Below, in pieces: positions 16,657 through 25,882 of a DNA stretch of 64,000 nt. A program made the translations under genes and the position numbers. The notes under the pieces were generated by a model, which worked only from the letters and a program-made list of their open reading frames with translations, did no database searches and was not told where the DNA came from. Origin of the DNA: Betaproteobacteria bacterium (GTDB lineage: Bacteria; Pseudomonadota; Gammaproteobacteria; Burkholderiales; Burkholderiaceae_C); assembly GCA_016716535.1 (NCBI GenBank), contig JADJWD010000007.1, forward strand, positions 372,001 to 436,000, read 5' to 3'. Numbering within the stretch: position 1 is the stretch's first letter; every line of letters starts with the position of its first letter.

Positions 16657-17868
16657 ATGAAGCGCAACCTGTTGTCCACGATGATCGGCGCGGCGTTTGC
16701 CCTCGCCGCTGCCGGCGCGCAGGCGCAGATCTCCGACGGCGTCATCAAGATCGGCGTCATGAACGACATGTCGGGCCTCTATGCCGACATCGCCGGCCCC
16801 GGCTCGGTGACGGCAGCGAAGATGGCCGTCGAGGACTTCGGCGCCGCGCGCCGCGGCATGAAGGTCGAGGTGATCGGCGCCGACCACCAGAACAAGCCCG
16901 ACATCGGCTCGAACATCGCCCGCACCTGGTACGACGTCGACAAGGTCGACGCGATCTTCGACGTGCCCACCTCCTCGGTGGCGCTGGCCATCAACCAGAT
17001 CACGCGCGACAAGGGCCGTGCCTTCATCAACTCCGGCGCCGCCACGTCCGACCTCACCGGCAAGGCCTGCAGCCCGAACACGGTGCACTGGACCTACGAC
17101 ACCTGGATGCTCGCCAACGGCACCGGCAGCGCGATCGTCAAGACCGGCGGCGACAGCTGGTTCTTCCTCACCGCCGACTACGCCTTCGGCCACGCGCTCG
17201 AGCGCGACACCGAGGCGGTGGTCGTGAAGAACGGCGGCAAGGTGCTCGGCAAGGTGCGCCATCCGTTCCCGGGCACCGACTTCAGCTCGTTCCTGCTGCA
17301 GGCGCAGACCTCCAAGGCGAAGGTCATCGGCCTGGCCAACGCCGGCGGCGACACGATCAACTCGATCAAGCAGGCGGCCGAGTTCGGTATCACCAAGGGC
17401 GGGCAGAACCTCGCCGGCATGCTCGTCTTCATCACCGACGTGCACGGCCTCGGCCTGAACACCGCGCAGGGGCTGATCTTCACCGAGACGTTCTACTGGG
17501 ACCTCAACGACGGCACGCGCGCCTGGAGCAAGCGCTTCGCCGCGGCCAACGGCGGCAAGTACCCCTCGATGGTGCAGGCGGGCGTCTACGCCTCGGTGCT
17601 GCACTACCTGAAGGCGGTGGAAGCGGCCAAGACCGACGACGGCACGAAGGTCGTCGCGCAGATGAAGGCGATGCCCACCGACGACCCGCTGTTCGGCAAG
17701 GGCAGCATCCGCGCCGACGGCCGCAAGCTGCACCCGGCGTACCTGGTCGAAGTGAAGAAGCCGAACGAGTCGAAGGGCCCGTACGACTACTACAAGGTCC
17801 GCGCGACGATCCCGGCCGAGCAGGCGTTCAGGCCGCTGAACGCCGGCGAGTGCCCGCTCGTGAAGTGA
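16657..17868 (+). CDS. livK: Branched-chain amino acid-type ABC transporter substrate-binding protein
   Basis: A 403-residue periplasmic receptor of the Leu/Ile/Val-binding family (signal peptide MKRNLLSTMIGAAFALAAA ending AQAQ). Family text includes IKIGVMNDMSGLYADIAGPGS, ADHQNKPDIGSNIARTWYD and HPFPGTDFSSFLLQAQTSKAK. The ATG at 16657 is chosen because AAGGAG lies 9 nt upstream and the signal peptide starts there; the frame opens earlier at 16624. Family members bind amino acids, short amides or aromatic acids. It is the only ligand-specific component of the nested Liv cassette. Confidence 0.93.
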   Translation: MKRNLLSTMIGAAFALAAAGAQAQISDGVIKIGVMNDMSGLYADIAGPGSVTAAKMAVEDFGAARRGMKVEVIGADHQNKPDIGSNIARTWYDVDKVDAIFDVPTSSVALAINQITRDKGRAFINSGAATSDLTGKACSPNTVHWTYDTWMLANGTGSAIVKTGGDSWFFLTADYAFGHALERDTEAVVVKNGGKVLGKVRHPFPGTDFSSFLLQAQTSKAKVIGLANAGGDTINSIKQAAEFGITKGGQNLAGMLVFITDVHGLGLNTAQGLIFTETFYWDLNDGTRAWSKRFAAANGGKYPSMVQAGVYASVLHYLKAVEAAKTDDGTKVVAQMKAMPTDDPLFGKGSIRADGRKLHPAYLVEVKKPNESKGPYDYYKVRATIPAEQAFRPLNAGECPLVK

Positions 17869-17918
17869 CGGACTGAGCAGCAAGAGAGAGAAGCGCAAGG
17901 GGACGCCGAGGCATCACG

Positions 17919-18806
17919 ATGACCGAGATCTTCGGCGTCCCCACGCAGGCCCTGTTCGGCCAGCTGCTGATCGGGCTCATCAACGGCTCGTTCTACGCGC
18001 TGCTGTCGCTCGGCCTGGCCGTCATCTTCGGGCTGCTCAACATCATCAACTTCACGCACGGCGCGCAGTACATGCTGGGCGCGTTCGTGGCGTACCTGCT
18101 GGCCAACCTGGCGGGGCTCGGCTACTGGTGGGCGCTCCTGCTCGTGCCGCCGCTGGTGGGCGCCAGCGGCATCGTCATCGAGCGGCTGATGATCTCCCGG
18201 CTGTACAAGCTCGACCACCTCTACGGCCTGCTGCTGACCTTCGGCCTGGCGCTCATCATCCAGGGCGTCTTCCGCAACATCTACGGCTCGTCGGGGCAGC
18301 CGTACGCGATCCCGCCCGAGCTGGCCGGCGGGCGCAACCTCGGCTTCATGTTCCTGCCGAACTACCGTGCCTGGATCATCGGCGCGTCGCTCGTCGTGTG
18401 CCTGGGCACGTGGTTCGTCGTCGAGCGCACGCGGCTGGGCGCCTACCTGCGCGCCGCCACCGAGAACCCGGTGCTGGTGCAGAGCTTCGGCATCAACGTG
18501 CCGCGCATGGTGACGCTGACCTACGGCTTCGGCGTGGCGCTCGCGGCGCTCGCCGGCGTGATGGCCGCGCCGATCTACCAGGTGAGCCCGCAGATGGGCG
18601 CCGACCTCATCATCGTCGTCTTCGCGGTGGTGGTGATCGGCGGCATGGGCTCGATCGCCGGCGCCATCGTCACCGGCTTCGGCCTCGGGCTGATCGAAGG
18701 GCTGACGAAGGTCTTCTATCCCGAGGCCAGCAACACCGTCATCTTCATCATCATGGCCATCGTGCTGCTGATCCGCCCGGCGGGGCTGTTCGGCACGCAG
18801 AAGTGA
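17919..18806 (+). CDS. livH: Branched-chain amino acid-type ABC permease (LivH)
   Basis: A 295-residue inner-membrane protein with about eight hydrophobic segments. LivH features are GLINGSFYALLSLGLAVIFG and NFTHGAQYMLGAF near the N-terminus, AATENPVLVQSFGINV as the ATPase-contact loop and GGMGSIAGAIVTGFGLGL near the C-terminus. It lies 50 nt after livK and pairs with LivM to form the channel. Confidence 0.94.
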   Translation: MTEIFGVPTQALFGQLLIGLINGSFYALLSLGLAVIFGLLNIINFTHGAQYMLGAFVAYLLANLAGLGYWWALLLVPPLVGASGIVIERLMISRLYKLDHLYGLLLTFGLALIIQGVFRNIYGSSGQPYAIPPELAGGRNLGFMFLPNYRAWIIGASLVVCLGTWFVVERTRLGAYLRAATENPVLVQSFGINVPRMVTLTYGFGVALAALAGVMAAPIYQVSPQMGADLIIVVFAVVVIGGMGSIAGAIVTGFGLGLIEGLTKVFYPEASNTVIFIIMAIVLLIRPAGLFGTQK

Positions 18807-18843
18807 GGGGTGACGCCGTGAACGAGCCCACCGTGAGCCCGCG

Positions 18844-19839
18844 ATGAGCGCCGTCCTGCCCGCCGCACCGCACGCCCCGGCGGCCGACGCCGCGCTGGCC
18901 GCTCGCCGCGACGCCGAGTGGCGCGTGCACCGCATCGCCTTCGCGATCCTCGTCGCGGTCGTGGTGCTGGCGCCGGCCGTCGTCTATCCGGTGTTCATGA
19001 TGAAGGTGATGTGCTTCGCGCTCTTCGCGTGCGCCTTCAACCTGCTCATCGGCTTCTCGGGCCTGCTGTCGTTCGGCCACGCGATGTTCCTCGGCTCGGC
19101 CGGCTACGCCGCGGCGCACGCGGCCAAGGTGTGGGGCTTCACGCCGGAGCTGGCGATCCTCTTCGGCACCGCCTGCGCGGCCGCGCTGGGCACGCTGGCC
19201 GGGTGGCTCGCCATCCGCCGCCAGGGCATCTACTTCGCGATGATCACGCTGGCGCTGGCGCAGATGGTGTTCTTCTTCTGCCTGCAGGCCAAGTTCACGG
19301 GCGGCGAGGACGGCATCCAGGGCGTGCCGCGCGGCCTGCTGTTCGGACTCGTCGACCTGAGGGCGCCGCTGGCGATGTACGCCGTGGTGGCGGTGGTGTT
19401 CCTCGGCGGCTTCGCGCTCATCTACCGCATCATCCATTCGCCGTTCGGCCAGGTGCTCAAGGCGATCCGCGAGAACGAGGCGCGCGCCATTTCACTCGGC
19501 TACGACACCGACCGCTACAAGCACCTGGCCTTCGTGCTTTCGGCCACGCTGGCGGGCCTGGCCGGCGCGACGAAGGCCATCGTCTTCCAGCTCGCCTCGC
19601 TGACCGACGTGCACTGGACGATGTCCGGCGAGGTGGTGCTGATGACGCTGCTCGGCGGCCTGGGCACCGTGTTCGGCCCGGTCGTCGGCGCCGCGGTCAT
19701 CGTGACGATGCAGAACTACCTCGCGCAGCTCGGCGCCTGGGTCACCGTCGTGCAGGGCGTGATCTTCGTCGTCTGCGTGCTCGCCTTCAGGCGCGGTATC
19801 GTCGGCGAACTGGGTCACTGGCTGAAGAAGCCGCTTTGA
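18844..19839 (+). CDS. livM: Branched-chain amino acid-type ABC permease (LivM)
   Basis: A 331-residue permease subunit: FNLLIGFSGLLSFGHAMFLG, GIYFAMITLALAQMVFFF, the coupling loop KAIRENEARAISLGYDTDRYK and LGGLGTVFGPVVGAA are standard LivM text. A charged cytoplasmic N-terminus of ~35 residues precedes the first membrane helix. The next gene, an ATPase of the other transporter class, begins only 5 nt after its stop, so the two systems are probably on one transcript. Confidence 0.94.
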   Translation: MSAVLPAAPHAPAADAALAARRDAEWRVHRIAFAILVAVVVLAPAVVYPVFMMKVMCFALFACAFNLLIGFSGLLSFGHAMFLGSAGYAAAHAAKVWGFTPELAILFGTACAAALGTLAGWLAIRRQGIYFAMITLALAQMVFFFCLQAKFTGGEDGIQGVPRGLLFGLVDLRAPLAMYAVVAVVFLGGFALIYRIIHSPFGQVLKAIRENEARAISLGYDTDRYKHLAFVLSATLAGLAGATKAIVFQLASLTDVHWTMSGEVVLMTLLGGLGTVFGPVVGAAVIVTMQNYLAQLGAWVTVVQGVIFVVCVLAFRRGIVGELGHWLKKPL

Positions 19840-19843
19840 ACGC

Positions 19844-20938
<1,095 letters not shown>

Positions 20939-20952
20939 GCGAGCCTGCCGGG

Positions 20953-20978
20953 GCGGGGCCCGCCGAAGCGGGCCCGCC
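20953..20978 (+). terminator. Strong GC hairpin after the transporter operon
   Basis: GGGCCCGC (20956-20963), loop CGAA, GCGGGCCC (20968-20975), with further pairing outside an unpaired G. It follows the ATPase stop by about 14 nt and lies between convergent genes. It lacks a T-run, so any terminator activity may need Rho or simply protect mRNA ends. Confidence 0.5.
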
Positions 20979-21009
20979 CTCGGGCGCAGCCCGTTCGCTC
21001 TTCCCCCGC

Positions 21010-21951
21010 TCAGCCCGTCGAAGCCCAGTCGCCGTTCGGGCGGAGGCTGGTGAAGCCCCCCTCTTCCTTCTTTTCCTTTTCCTCCCGGCGAACCGCGCCG
21101 AGCCCCGCCCAACGATCCAGCCAGGCATCGGGCACCACCAGCACATCACACGCCGCACGGTGCGCCACGGTCGAGGCGACGCTGCCGAACAGCGCGGCGA
21201 GCAGGCTCGAGCGGCGCGCGTGACCCAGCACGGCAAGCCGGGCCTGTGCCTGCTGCTGGTGGACGAAGATGGCGCTCGCCGTGTCGCCCGAGGCGAGCAT
21301 CGGCCGCGCCGCCGCGAGCCCCCAGGACGACGAACGCGCGGCGAGTTGCGCGAGCTCGCTCTCGGCGTGCAGCTGATGCGCGCTCGCCGGCCCGCGCAGG
21401 CCCAGCGGCGCGGCGCGCAGCCCGAGGCCGCGGCGCGGCAGGCCGGGCAGCACGTGCAGCAGCTCGAACGGCAGGTCGCCGCCCAGCCGCCCCGCAACGG
21501 CCAGCAGCGCCGGCGAGCGTGCACCGAGGTCAACGGCCGCGACCGCCCGCCCCCAGGCCACCGAGGCCGGCTGGCGCACGACCAGCAGCGCGCAGTCGGC
21601 ATGGCGCAGCGCGCGGTCGACGAGCCCCGGCTGCCACAGCCGCGAGCAGCCGGCGCGCCACGGCGCCGGCAGCACCAGCAGGTCGGCCGTTGCAGCCATC
21701 GTCCAGGCCTCGGCCCACGACGCCGGCGCGGCCTGCACCGCGCCGAGTGCGACGCCGTGCTGGCGCCCCAACTGCCGCACACGCCGTGCGACGCGCGGCC
21801 GCAGGCGGCGCTGCTGCTTGTCGCCCATCAGCGGCGCCAGCGCGACGGTGAACGCCGCGCCCAGGCGGGCGGCCGATTGCGCGGCGCGATCGACGGCGCT
21901 GTCGCCGGCGATGCTGCCGTCGGTCCAGACGACGATGGAGCGGATCTGCAT
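21010..21951 (-). CDS. Universal stress protein with two tandem Usp domains
   Basis: A 313-residue protein with two UspA-like halves: RSIVVWTDGSIAGDSAVDRAA at the N-terminus and AVLGHARRSSLLAALFGSVASTVAHRAACDVLVVP, which ends as a Usp domain normally does. ATG 21951 has GGAGG 5 nt upstream; an ATG four codons earlier overlaps that site. The last ~35 residues are charged and unlike the family (EEKEKKEEGG), and the final ~12 codons read through a repeat-like GGGCTTCGACGGGCTGAGC sequence. It follows the Rnk-like gene by 18 nt. Confidence 0.8.
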   Translation of the reverse strand: MQIRSIVVWTDGSIAGDSAVDRAAQSAARLGAAFTVALAPLMGDKQQRRLRPRVARRVRQLGRQHGVALGAVQAAPASWAEAWTMAATADLLVLPAPWRAGCSRLWQPGLVDRALRHADCALLVVRQPASVAWGRAVAAVDLGARSPALLAVAGRLGGDLPFELLHVLPGLPRRGLGLRAAPLGLRGPASAHQLHAESELAQLAARSSSWGLAAARPMLASGDTASAIFVHQQQAQARLAVLGHARRSSLLAALFGSVASTVAHRAACDVLVVPDAWLDRWAGLGAVRREEKEKKEEGGFTSLRPNGDWASTG

Positions 21952-21969
21952 CGGAGCCTCCATCGCCGT

Positions 21970-22425
21970 TCAGGCCGCATGCGCTGCGTGCGCTGCGTGC
22001 GCTGCGTGCGCTGCGTCCGCCGAGTGCGCTGCATGCGCCGCCACCGGCTGGAACGTCACGCGCTCGATCAACGCCTCGCGCTCGCCGCCCAGCGGCAGCG
22101 CCCAGCGCGCCACCATGCCGGCCCGCAGGCCGAGCAGCGCCGCGCCGAGCGGCGACAGCACCGAGATGAAACCGAGCGCCGGGTTCGACGCCGCCGGCTC
22201 GCAGAGCTTGACGCGCTGCCGCCGCGCGGTGGCCGGATCGTGCAGGTCGACCTCGGACCACAGCGTCACGAGGTCGGCCGGCGGTGCGCCGGGGGGCACG
22301 AGGTCGTGCGCATCCAGCGCCTCGGCCAGTTCGGGCGGCAAAGGGGTGCCTGCGGCAGCCAGGCCGCGCAGGCAGGCGAGGTCGGCGCCGGTGAGCGCAC
22401 GCTCGTGCAGTTCGATGTCCTTCAT
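21970..22425 (-). CDS. Rnk/GreA-C-domain protein with repeat-encoded C-terminal tail
   Basis: A 151-residue paralogue of the protein at 894-1328, with the GreA-C/Rnk core GFISVLSPLGAALLGLRAGMVARWALP. The start ATG 22425 has AAGGA 7 nt upstream. The tail is a run of Ala-Ala-His triplets encoded by 9-bp DNA repeats. It is the first gene of a two-gene operon with the universal stress protein, suggesting a stress-linked role at RNA polymerase (inference). Confidence 0.8.
   Translation of the reverse strand: MKDIELHERALTGADLACLRGLAAAGTPLPPELAEALDAHDLVPPGAPPADLVTLWSEVDLHDPATARRQRVKLCEPAASNPALGFISVLSPLGAALLGLRAGMVARWALPLGGEREALIERVTFQPVAAHAAHSADAAHAAHAAHAAHAA
21981..22034. repeat. 9-bp tandem repeat inside the second rnk-like gene
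   Basis: Four perfect copies of GCGCTGCGT (21981-22016) followed by two degenerate units. The unit is a multiple of three, so copy changes would lengthen or shorten the His/Ala tail without shifting frame. Confidence 0.9.
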
Positions 22426-22753
22426 GACAGATCCTTCGAGGAGGTGGCGGCCGGCCGCAAGAAGGCGGGCCGCCACGGCGCGCGGGCTGGTTTCAGGCCC
22501 GGCGATGAAGGAGTTGCGCTGTCAGAGAGGGGGGAGGGTCATCGCCGGGCCGTGGAATCTGCGGCCGGCGGGCATTGCCAAGGCAAGCCACCGGTGCAGG
22601 TCACGGCCACCCGCGGCAGCGCTCCGCGCGGCATCGAAGCAGCGGCGGCAGCCAGGCGGGCGGTGGGCGAGGACATGCGGCCGATTGTCGCCACGTGCGC
22701 GCTGCGGGGCAACGAAGCCCCCGCAGGCCTTGCCAGATTGGCGCGGCGGCGCC
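22426..22753. other. Intergenic region between second rnk-like gene and LysR gene
   Basis: About 328 nt with no convincing gene. It should contain the rnk-usp promoter. Its main feature is a perfect 13-bp inverted repeat with a 30-nt spacer (22496-22551); a small TTGCC-AA-GGCAA palindrome also lies near 22575. Confidence 0.6.
22496..22551. repeat. 13-bp perfect inverted repeat with 30-nt spacer
   Basis: GGCCCGGCGATGA (22496-22508) and TCATCGCCGGGCC (22539-22551) are exact reverse complements. The spacer is purine-rich (GAGAGGGGGGAGGG). No T-run follows either arm and the function is unknown. Confidence 0.75.
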
Positions 22754-23716
22754 TCAGGTCCGCAGGGCCGGCCGGCCGCGCCACTGCCGCAGATGCTCGG
22801 CCAGCAAGTCCGCCGCGGCGCTGCCGGCCTTCTCGGGCCGCAGGATGCCGAGCGGCTCCAGCGGCAGCGGCTCGGGCAGCGGCACCACCGCGACGCGTCC
22901 GGCATCGACCATCGGCTGCACCACCGACAACGGCAGCAGCGCAAGCACCGGCTCACGCTCGAGCGTCGCGACCATCAGTGCCAGCACGCGGCTGACGAGC
23001 GGATGCGTCGTCGGCGCAGCGCCGAAGTGCCGCGCCGCGAGGTCGTCGAAGCAGGTGCGTGCGGCGGTCTCGGCCGGTGCCAGCAGCCAGGTCTCGCGCG
23101 CCAGCGCCTTCCAGTCGGGCGCGCGGCGGCGGCGCGCCAGCGCGTGCTGCGGCGCGCACAGCACGACGAAGCGGTCTTCGAGCAGCGGCTCGAACACCCA
23201 GCCGCCGGGCACCGCCACCGGCCGGCGGCAGGCGGCCAGGTCGACCTCGCCGCGCAGCACGGCGAGCAACTGGTCCTCGCCCTCGGCCTCGCGCAGTTGC
23301 ACCTGCACTGCGCGATGCCGGGCGTGGAAGCCGGGCAGCGCCGCCAGCAGCAGGCTGTTGATCGCCGCGATCGACGCCAGCAGCCGCACCGTGCCGCCGC
23401 CCAGCCGCTGGCGCGCCACCAGCACGTCGGCGCTTTCGGCCACGCCCTTCATCACCTGCCGCGCCACCGGCAGCAGGTCGACGCAGGCGGCGGTCGGCGT
23501 GACGCCGCGCGCGTGACGATGAAAGAGGCGCACGTCGAGCATCGCCTCGAGATAGGCGAGCGTCTGCGTCACCGTCGATTGGGTGAGGCCGATGACGTCG
23601 GCGGCGCGCTGCACGCTGCCCAGCTCGGCCACACGCAGCAGCACCTGCACGTGGCGGAACTTGCCGCGCGCCAGCAGGCGGTTCAGCAGCACGGTGGCGG
23701 GGGCGGGCGCGGGCAT
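22754..23716 (-). CDS. LysR-family transcriptional regulator
   Basis: A 320-residue LysR protein: helix-turn-helix FRHVQVLLRVAELGSVQRAADVIGLTQSTVTQTLAYLEAMLD (in segments, residues ~19-60), then a two-lobed effector domain. The start ATG 23716 is chosen because the conserved region begins ~20 residues later; the frame is open upstream but unlike the family. It diverges from the Bug receptor-hydrolase cluster and probably controls it; the ligand is unknown. Confidence 0.87.
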   Translation of the reverse strand: MPAPAPATVLLNRLLARGKFRHVQVLLRVAELGSVQRAADVIGLTQSTVTQTLAYLEAMLDVRLFHRHARGVTPTAACVDLLPVARQVMKGVAESADVLVARQRLGGGTVRLLASIAAINSLLLAALPGFHARHRAVQVQLREAEGEDQLLAVLRGEVDLAACRRPVAVPGGWVFEPLLEDRFVVLCAPQHALARRRRAPDWKALARETWLLAPAETAARTCFDDLAARHFGAAPTTHPLVSRVLALMVATLEREPVLALLPLSVVQPMVDAGRVAVVPLPEPLPLEPLGILRPEKAGSAAADLLAEHLRQWRGRPALRT

Positions 23717-23745
23717 CGCGGCTCGTTGGGTGAACGGCGAGGTAT

Positions 23746-23763
23746 CGGCCAGTCTAATGGCCG
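23746..23763. promoter_or_regulatory. Candidate LysR site in divergent promoter region
   Basis: CGGCCA (23746-23751), 6-nt spacer GTCTAA, TGGCCG (23758-23763): a perfect 6-bp inverted repeat between the divergent LysR and Bug receptor genes. Its arms do not fit the T-N11-A form well, so the assignment is tentative. Confidence 0.4.
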
Positions 23764-23847
23764 GTGCGCGGAATCCATTGGTCGGCGGCGGGCGGATCGC
23801 GAAGACTCGCGGCTGACCCTGGGCCTGGCACAAGGAGACAACCCGCC

Positions 23848-24852
23848 ATGACGACGCCCGCGAACACTTCGATGGCCCTGCCGCTGCGCCGCCGCGACTT
23901 CATCGCCGGTGCGACGCTGGGCCTGATCTCGGCCCCCACCTGGGCCCAAGCCGACGCCCCCTGGCCGAGCAAGCCGATCCAGCTCGTCGTCGCCGCGCCG
24001 CCCGGCGGCCCGTCGGACAACTTCGGCCGCCAGCTCGCCGACGAACTCGTCAAGCTGCTCGGCCAGCCGATCGTCATCGACAACCGCCCGGGCGCCGGCG
24101 GCCAGCTCGCCGCCGAGTACGTGGCGCGCGCCGCGCCCGACGGGCACGTGCTGATGATGAGCTTCGCGGGCAACGCGACCGCGCAGACGCTGATCCCGCG
24201 CGCGGGGCTGGACTTCACGCGCGACTTCACGCACGTGACGCAGATGATGTCGGGCGCCAATGTGCTGGTGGCGCATCCGTCGACGGGCCTCAAGACCTTC
24301 AAGGACTTCGTCGCCTACGTGAAGGCGAACCCGGGCAAGCTCAGCTACGCGAGTTCCGGCAACGGCACCTCGGGGCACCTGGCGATGGAGTTGCTGAAGC
24401 AGCGCGCGCAGCTCGCGATCGTGCACATCCCCTACCGCGGCGGCGCGCCGGCGCTCAACGACCTGATGGCCGGTCAGACGCAGGTGATGTTCCTGAACAC
24501 CGACGGCGTGCTGCAGCACATCCGCACCGGGCGGCTGAATGGCTTGGCCATTTCGTCGCCGCGGCGCAGCCCGCTGTTGCCCGACCTGCCGACGGTGGCC
24601 GAGCAGGGCTTCCCCGGCTACGAGGCCACCGCGTGGGGCGGCCTGTCGGGCCCGCGCGGCTTGCCGCCCGCGGTCGTCGAGCGGCTGCACGGCGCGGTGA
24701 TGAAGGTGCTGGCCGGCCCGTTCCGCGCCAAGCAGGAAGCGCTCGGCGCGACGATCCTCGGCACGACGCCGGCCGAGTTCACCGCCTTCTTCAAGCAGGA
24801 GGTGGACAAGTGGGCGCGCGTGATCCAGGGCGCGGGCATCAAGGCGGATTGA
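23848..24852 (+). CDS. Bug/TctC-family tripartite tricarboxylate receptor
   Basis: A 334-residue periplasmic receptor of the Bug family, with an RRRDF Tat-like leader and a signal ending TWAQA. Family text: PWPSKPIQLVVAAPPGGPSDNFGR, IVIDNRPGAGGQLAAEYVA, VHIPYRGGAPALNDLMAGQ. Bug receptors bind carboxylates or amides and work with TctAB membrane proteins or act as orphan sensors; no tctAB is nearby. AAGGAGA lies about 9 nt before ATG 23848. Confidence 0.92.
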   Translation: MTTPANTSMALPLRRRDFIAGATLGLISAPTWAQADAPWPSKPIQLVVAAPPGGPSDNFGRQLADELVKLLGQPIVIDNRPGAGGQLAAEYVARAAPDGHVLMMSFAGNATAQTLIPRAGLDFTRDFTHVTQMMSGANVLVAHPSTGLKTFKDFVAYVKANPGKLSYASSGNGTSGHLAMELLKQRAQLAIVHIPYRGGAPALNDLMAGQTQVMFLNTDGVLQHIRTGRLNGLAISSPRRSPLLPDLPTVAEQGFPGYEATAWGGLSGPRGLPPAVVERLHGAVMKVLAGPFRAKQEALGATILGTTPAEFTAFFKQEVDKWARVIQGAGIKAD

Positions 24853-24868
24853 TTCTTTGGCGGATTCA

Positions 24869-25867
24869 ATGACGCAGATCCTCGACATCGGCGACCTGCC
24901 GCTTGCCAGCGGCGAGGCGCTGCCCGCAGTGCAGGTGGCCTACGTCGCGCACGGCCGGCTCGACAGCGACGGCCGCAACGCGGTGCTCGTGACGCACGGC
25001 TACACGAGCGGCCCGTCGATGCTCTCCACCGGCCACCACACCGCCGAGGGCTCGTGGGCGCCGCTGCTCGGCCCCGGCCGGCCGCTGGACACCGAGCGTT
25101 TCTTCATCGTCTGCTCGAACATGCTCGGCTCGTCGTTCGGCACGACGGGCCCTTCGTCGATCAACGCCGCGACCGGCAAGCCGTGGGGGCCCGACTTCCC
25201 GCGCATTGCGCTGGCCGACATCGTCCGGGCGCAGCACCGGTTGCTCGACAAGCTCGGCGTCAAGCACCTGCGCGGCGTCGTCGGCCCGTCGTACGGCGGT
25301 CTGCAGGCGCTGCAATGGGCGCTCGACCATCCGGGAATGGTCGATGGCTGCGGCGTCGTCGTCTCCGGCCTGCACAGCCCGGCCGGCTTCGACGGCGCGA
25401 GCGCGCGCGCGAAGTTCGCCGACCACCCCGACTGGCACGGCGGCTGGCACTACGGCCACGCCGGCCTGCGCGAGCGCTTGTTCGAGCAGCGCGTGCAGAC
25501 GCTGCGCCACTACGGCCTCGAGCGCCTGTACGAAGATCGCATCGCCGACCCGGCCGAGCGCCAGCGGCTGATGGCCAGCGGCGCGCGCCAATGGGCCGAC
25601 CGCTTCGACCCCAACAGCATGGTCGTCCTCGCAGAAGCGGCCGCGGCGTTCGACGCGCGGCCGCGCTTGGCCGAACTGCGCGCCCGGCTGCTGCTCGTGC
25701 AATGCACGACCGACGCGATCTTCCCGCCGGTCGCCGAGACGCGCGGCCTGCTCGAGCGCGTGCGCGCGCCCGTGCGCTACACCGAGTTCGAGAGCCCGTA
25801 CGGCCACATGGCGCCGGGCATCGAGTGGCGGCGGCTCGAGGACGAGCTGCGCTGGCTGTTGCCCTGA
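24869..25867 (+). CDS. Alpha/beta hydrolase, homoserine O-acetyltransferase (MetX)-like
   Basis: A 332-residue protein of the MetX-like branch: VTHGYTSGPSM near the N-terminus, SNMLGSSFGTTGPSSINAATG as in acyltransferases, nucleophile S141 in VGPSYGGLQALQWA, and probable acid and base in CTTDAIFPP and SPYGHMAPG. True MetX usually has GGSxGG at the nucleophile. Its place between two Bug receptors suggests a catabolic hydrolase rather than methionine synthesis. ATG 24869 is chosen over a TTG 12 nt upstream. Confidence 0.8.
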   Translation: MTQILDIGDLPLASGEALPAVQVAYVAHGRLDSDGRNAVLVTHGYTSGPSMLSTGHHTAEGSWAPLLGPGRPLDTERFFIVCSNMLGSSFGTTGPSSINAATGKPWGPDFPRIALADIVRAQHRLLDKLGVKHLRGVVGPSYGGLQALQWALDHPGMVDGCGVVVSGLHSPAGFDGASARAKFADHPDWHGGWHYGHAGLRERLFEQRVQTLRHYGLERLYEDRIADPAERQRLMASGARQWADRFDPNSMVVLAEAAAAFDARPRLAELRARLLLVQCTTDAIFPPVAETRGLLERVRAPVRYTEFESPYGHMAPGIEWRRLEDELRWLLP

Positions 25868-25882
25868 CGAAAGGAACCCAAG

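Noticed and set aside
20953..20978. Classical Rho-independent terminator
   Set aside because: The stem is strong but no T-run follows on either strand; kept only as a possible transcript-end hairpin.
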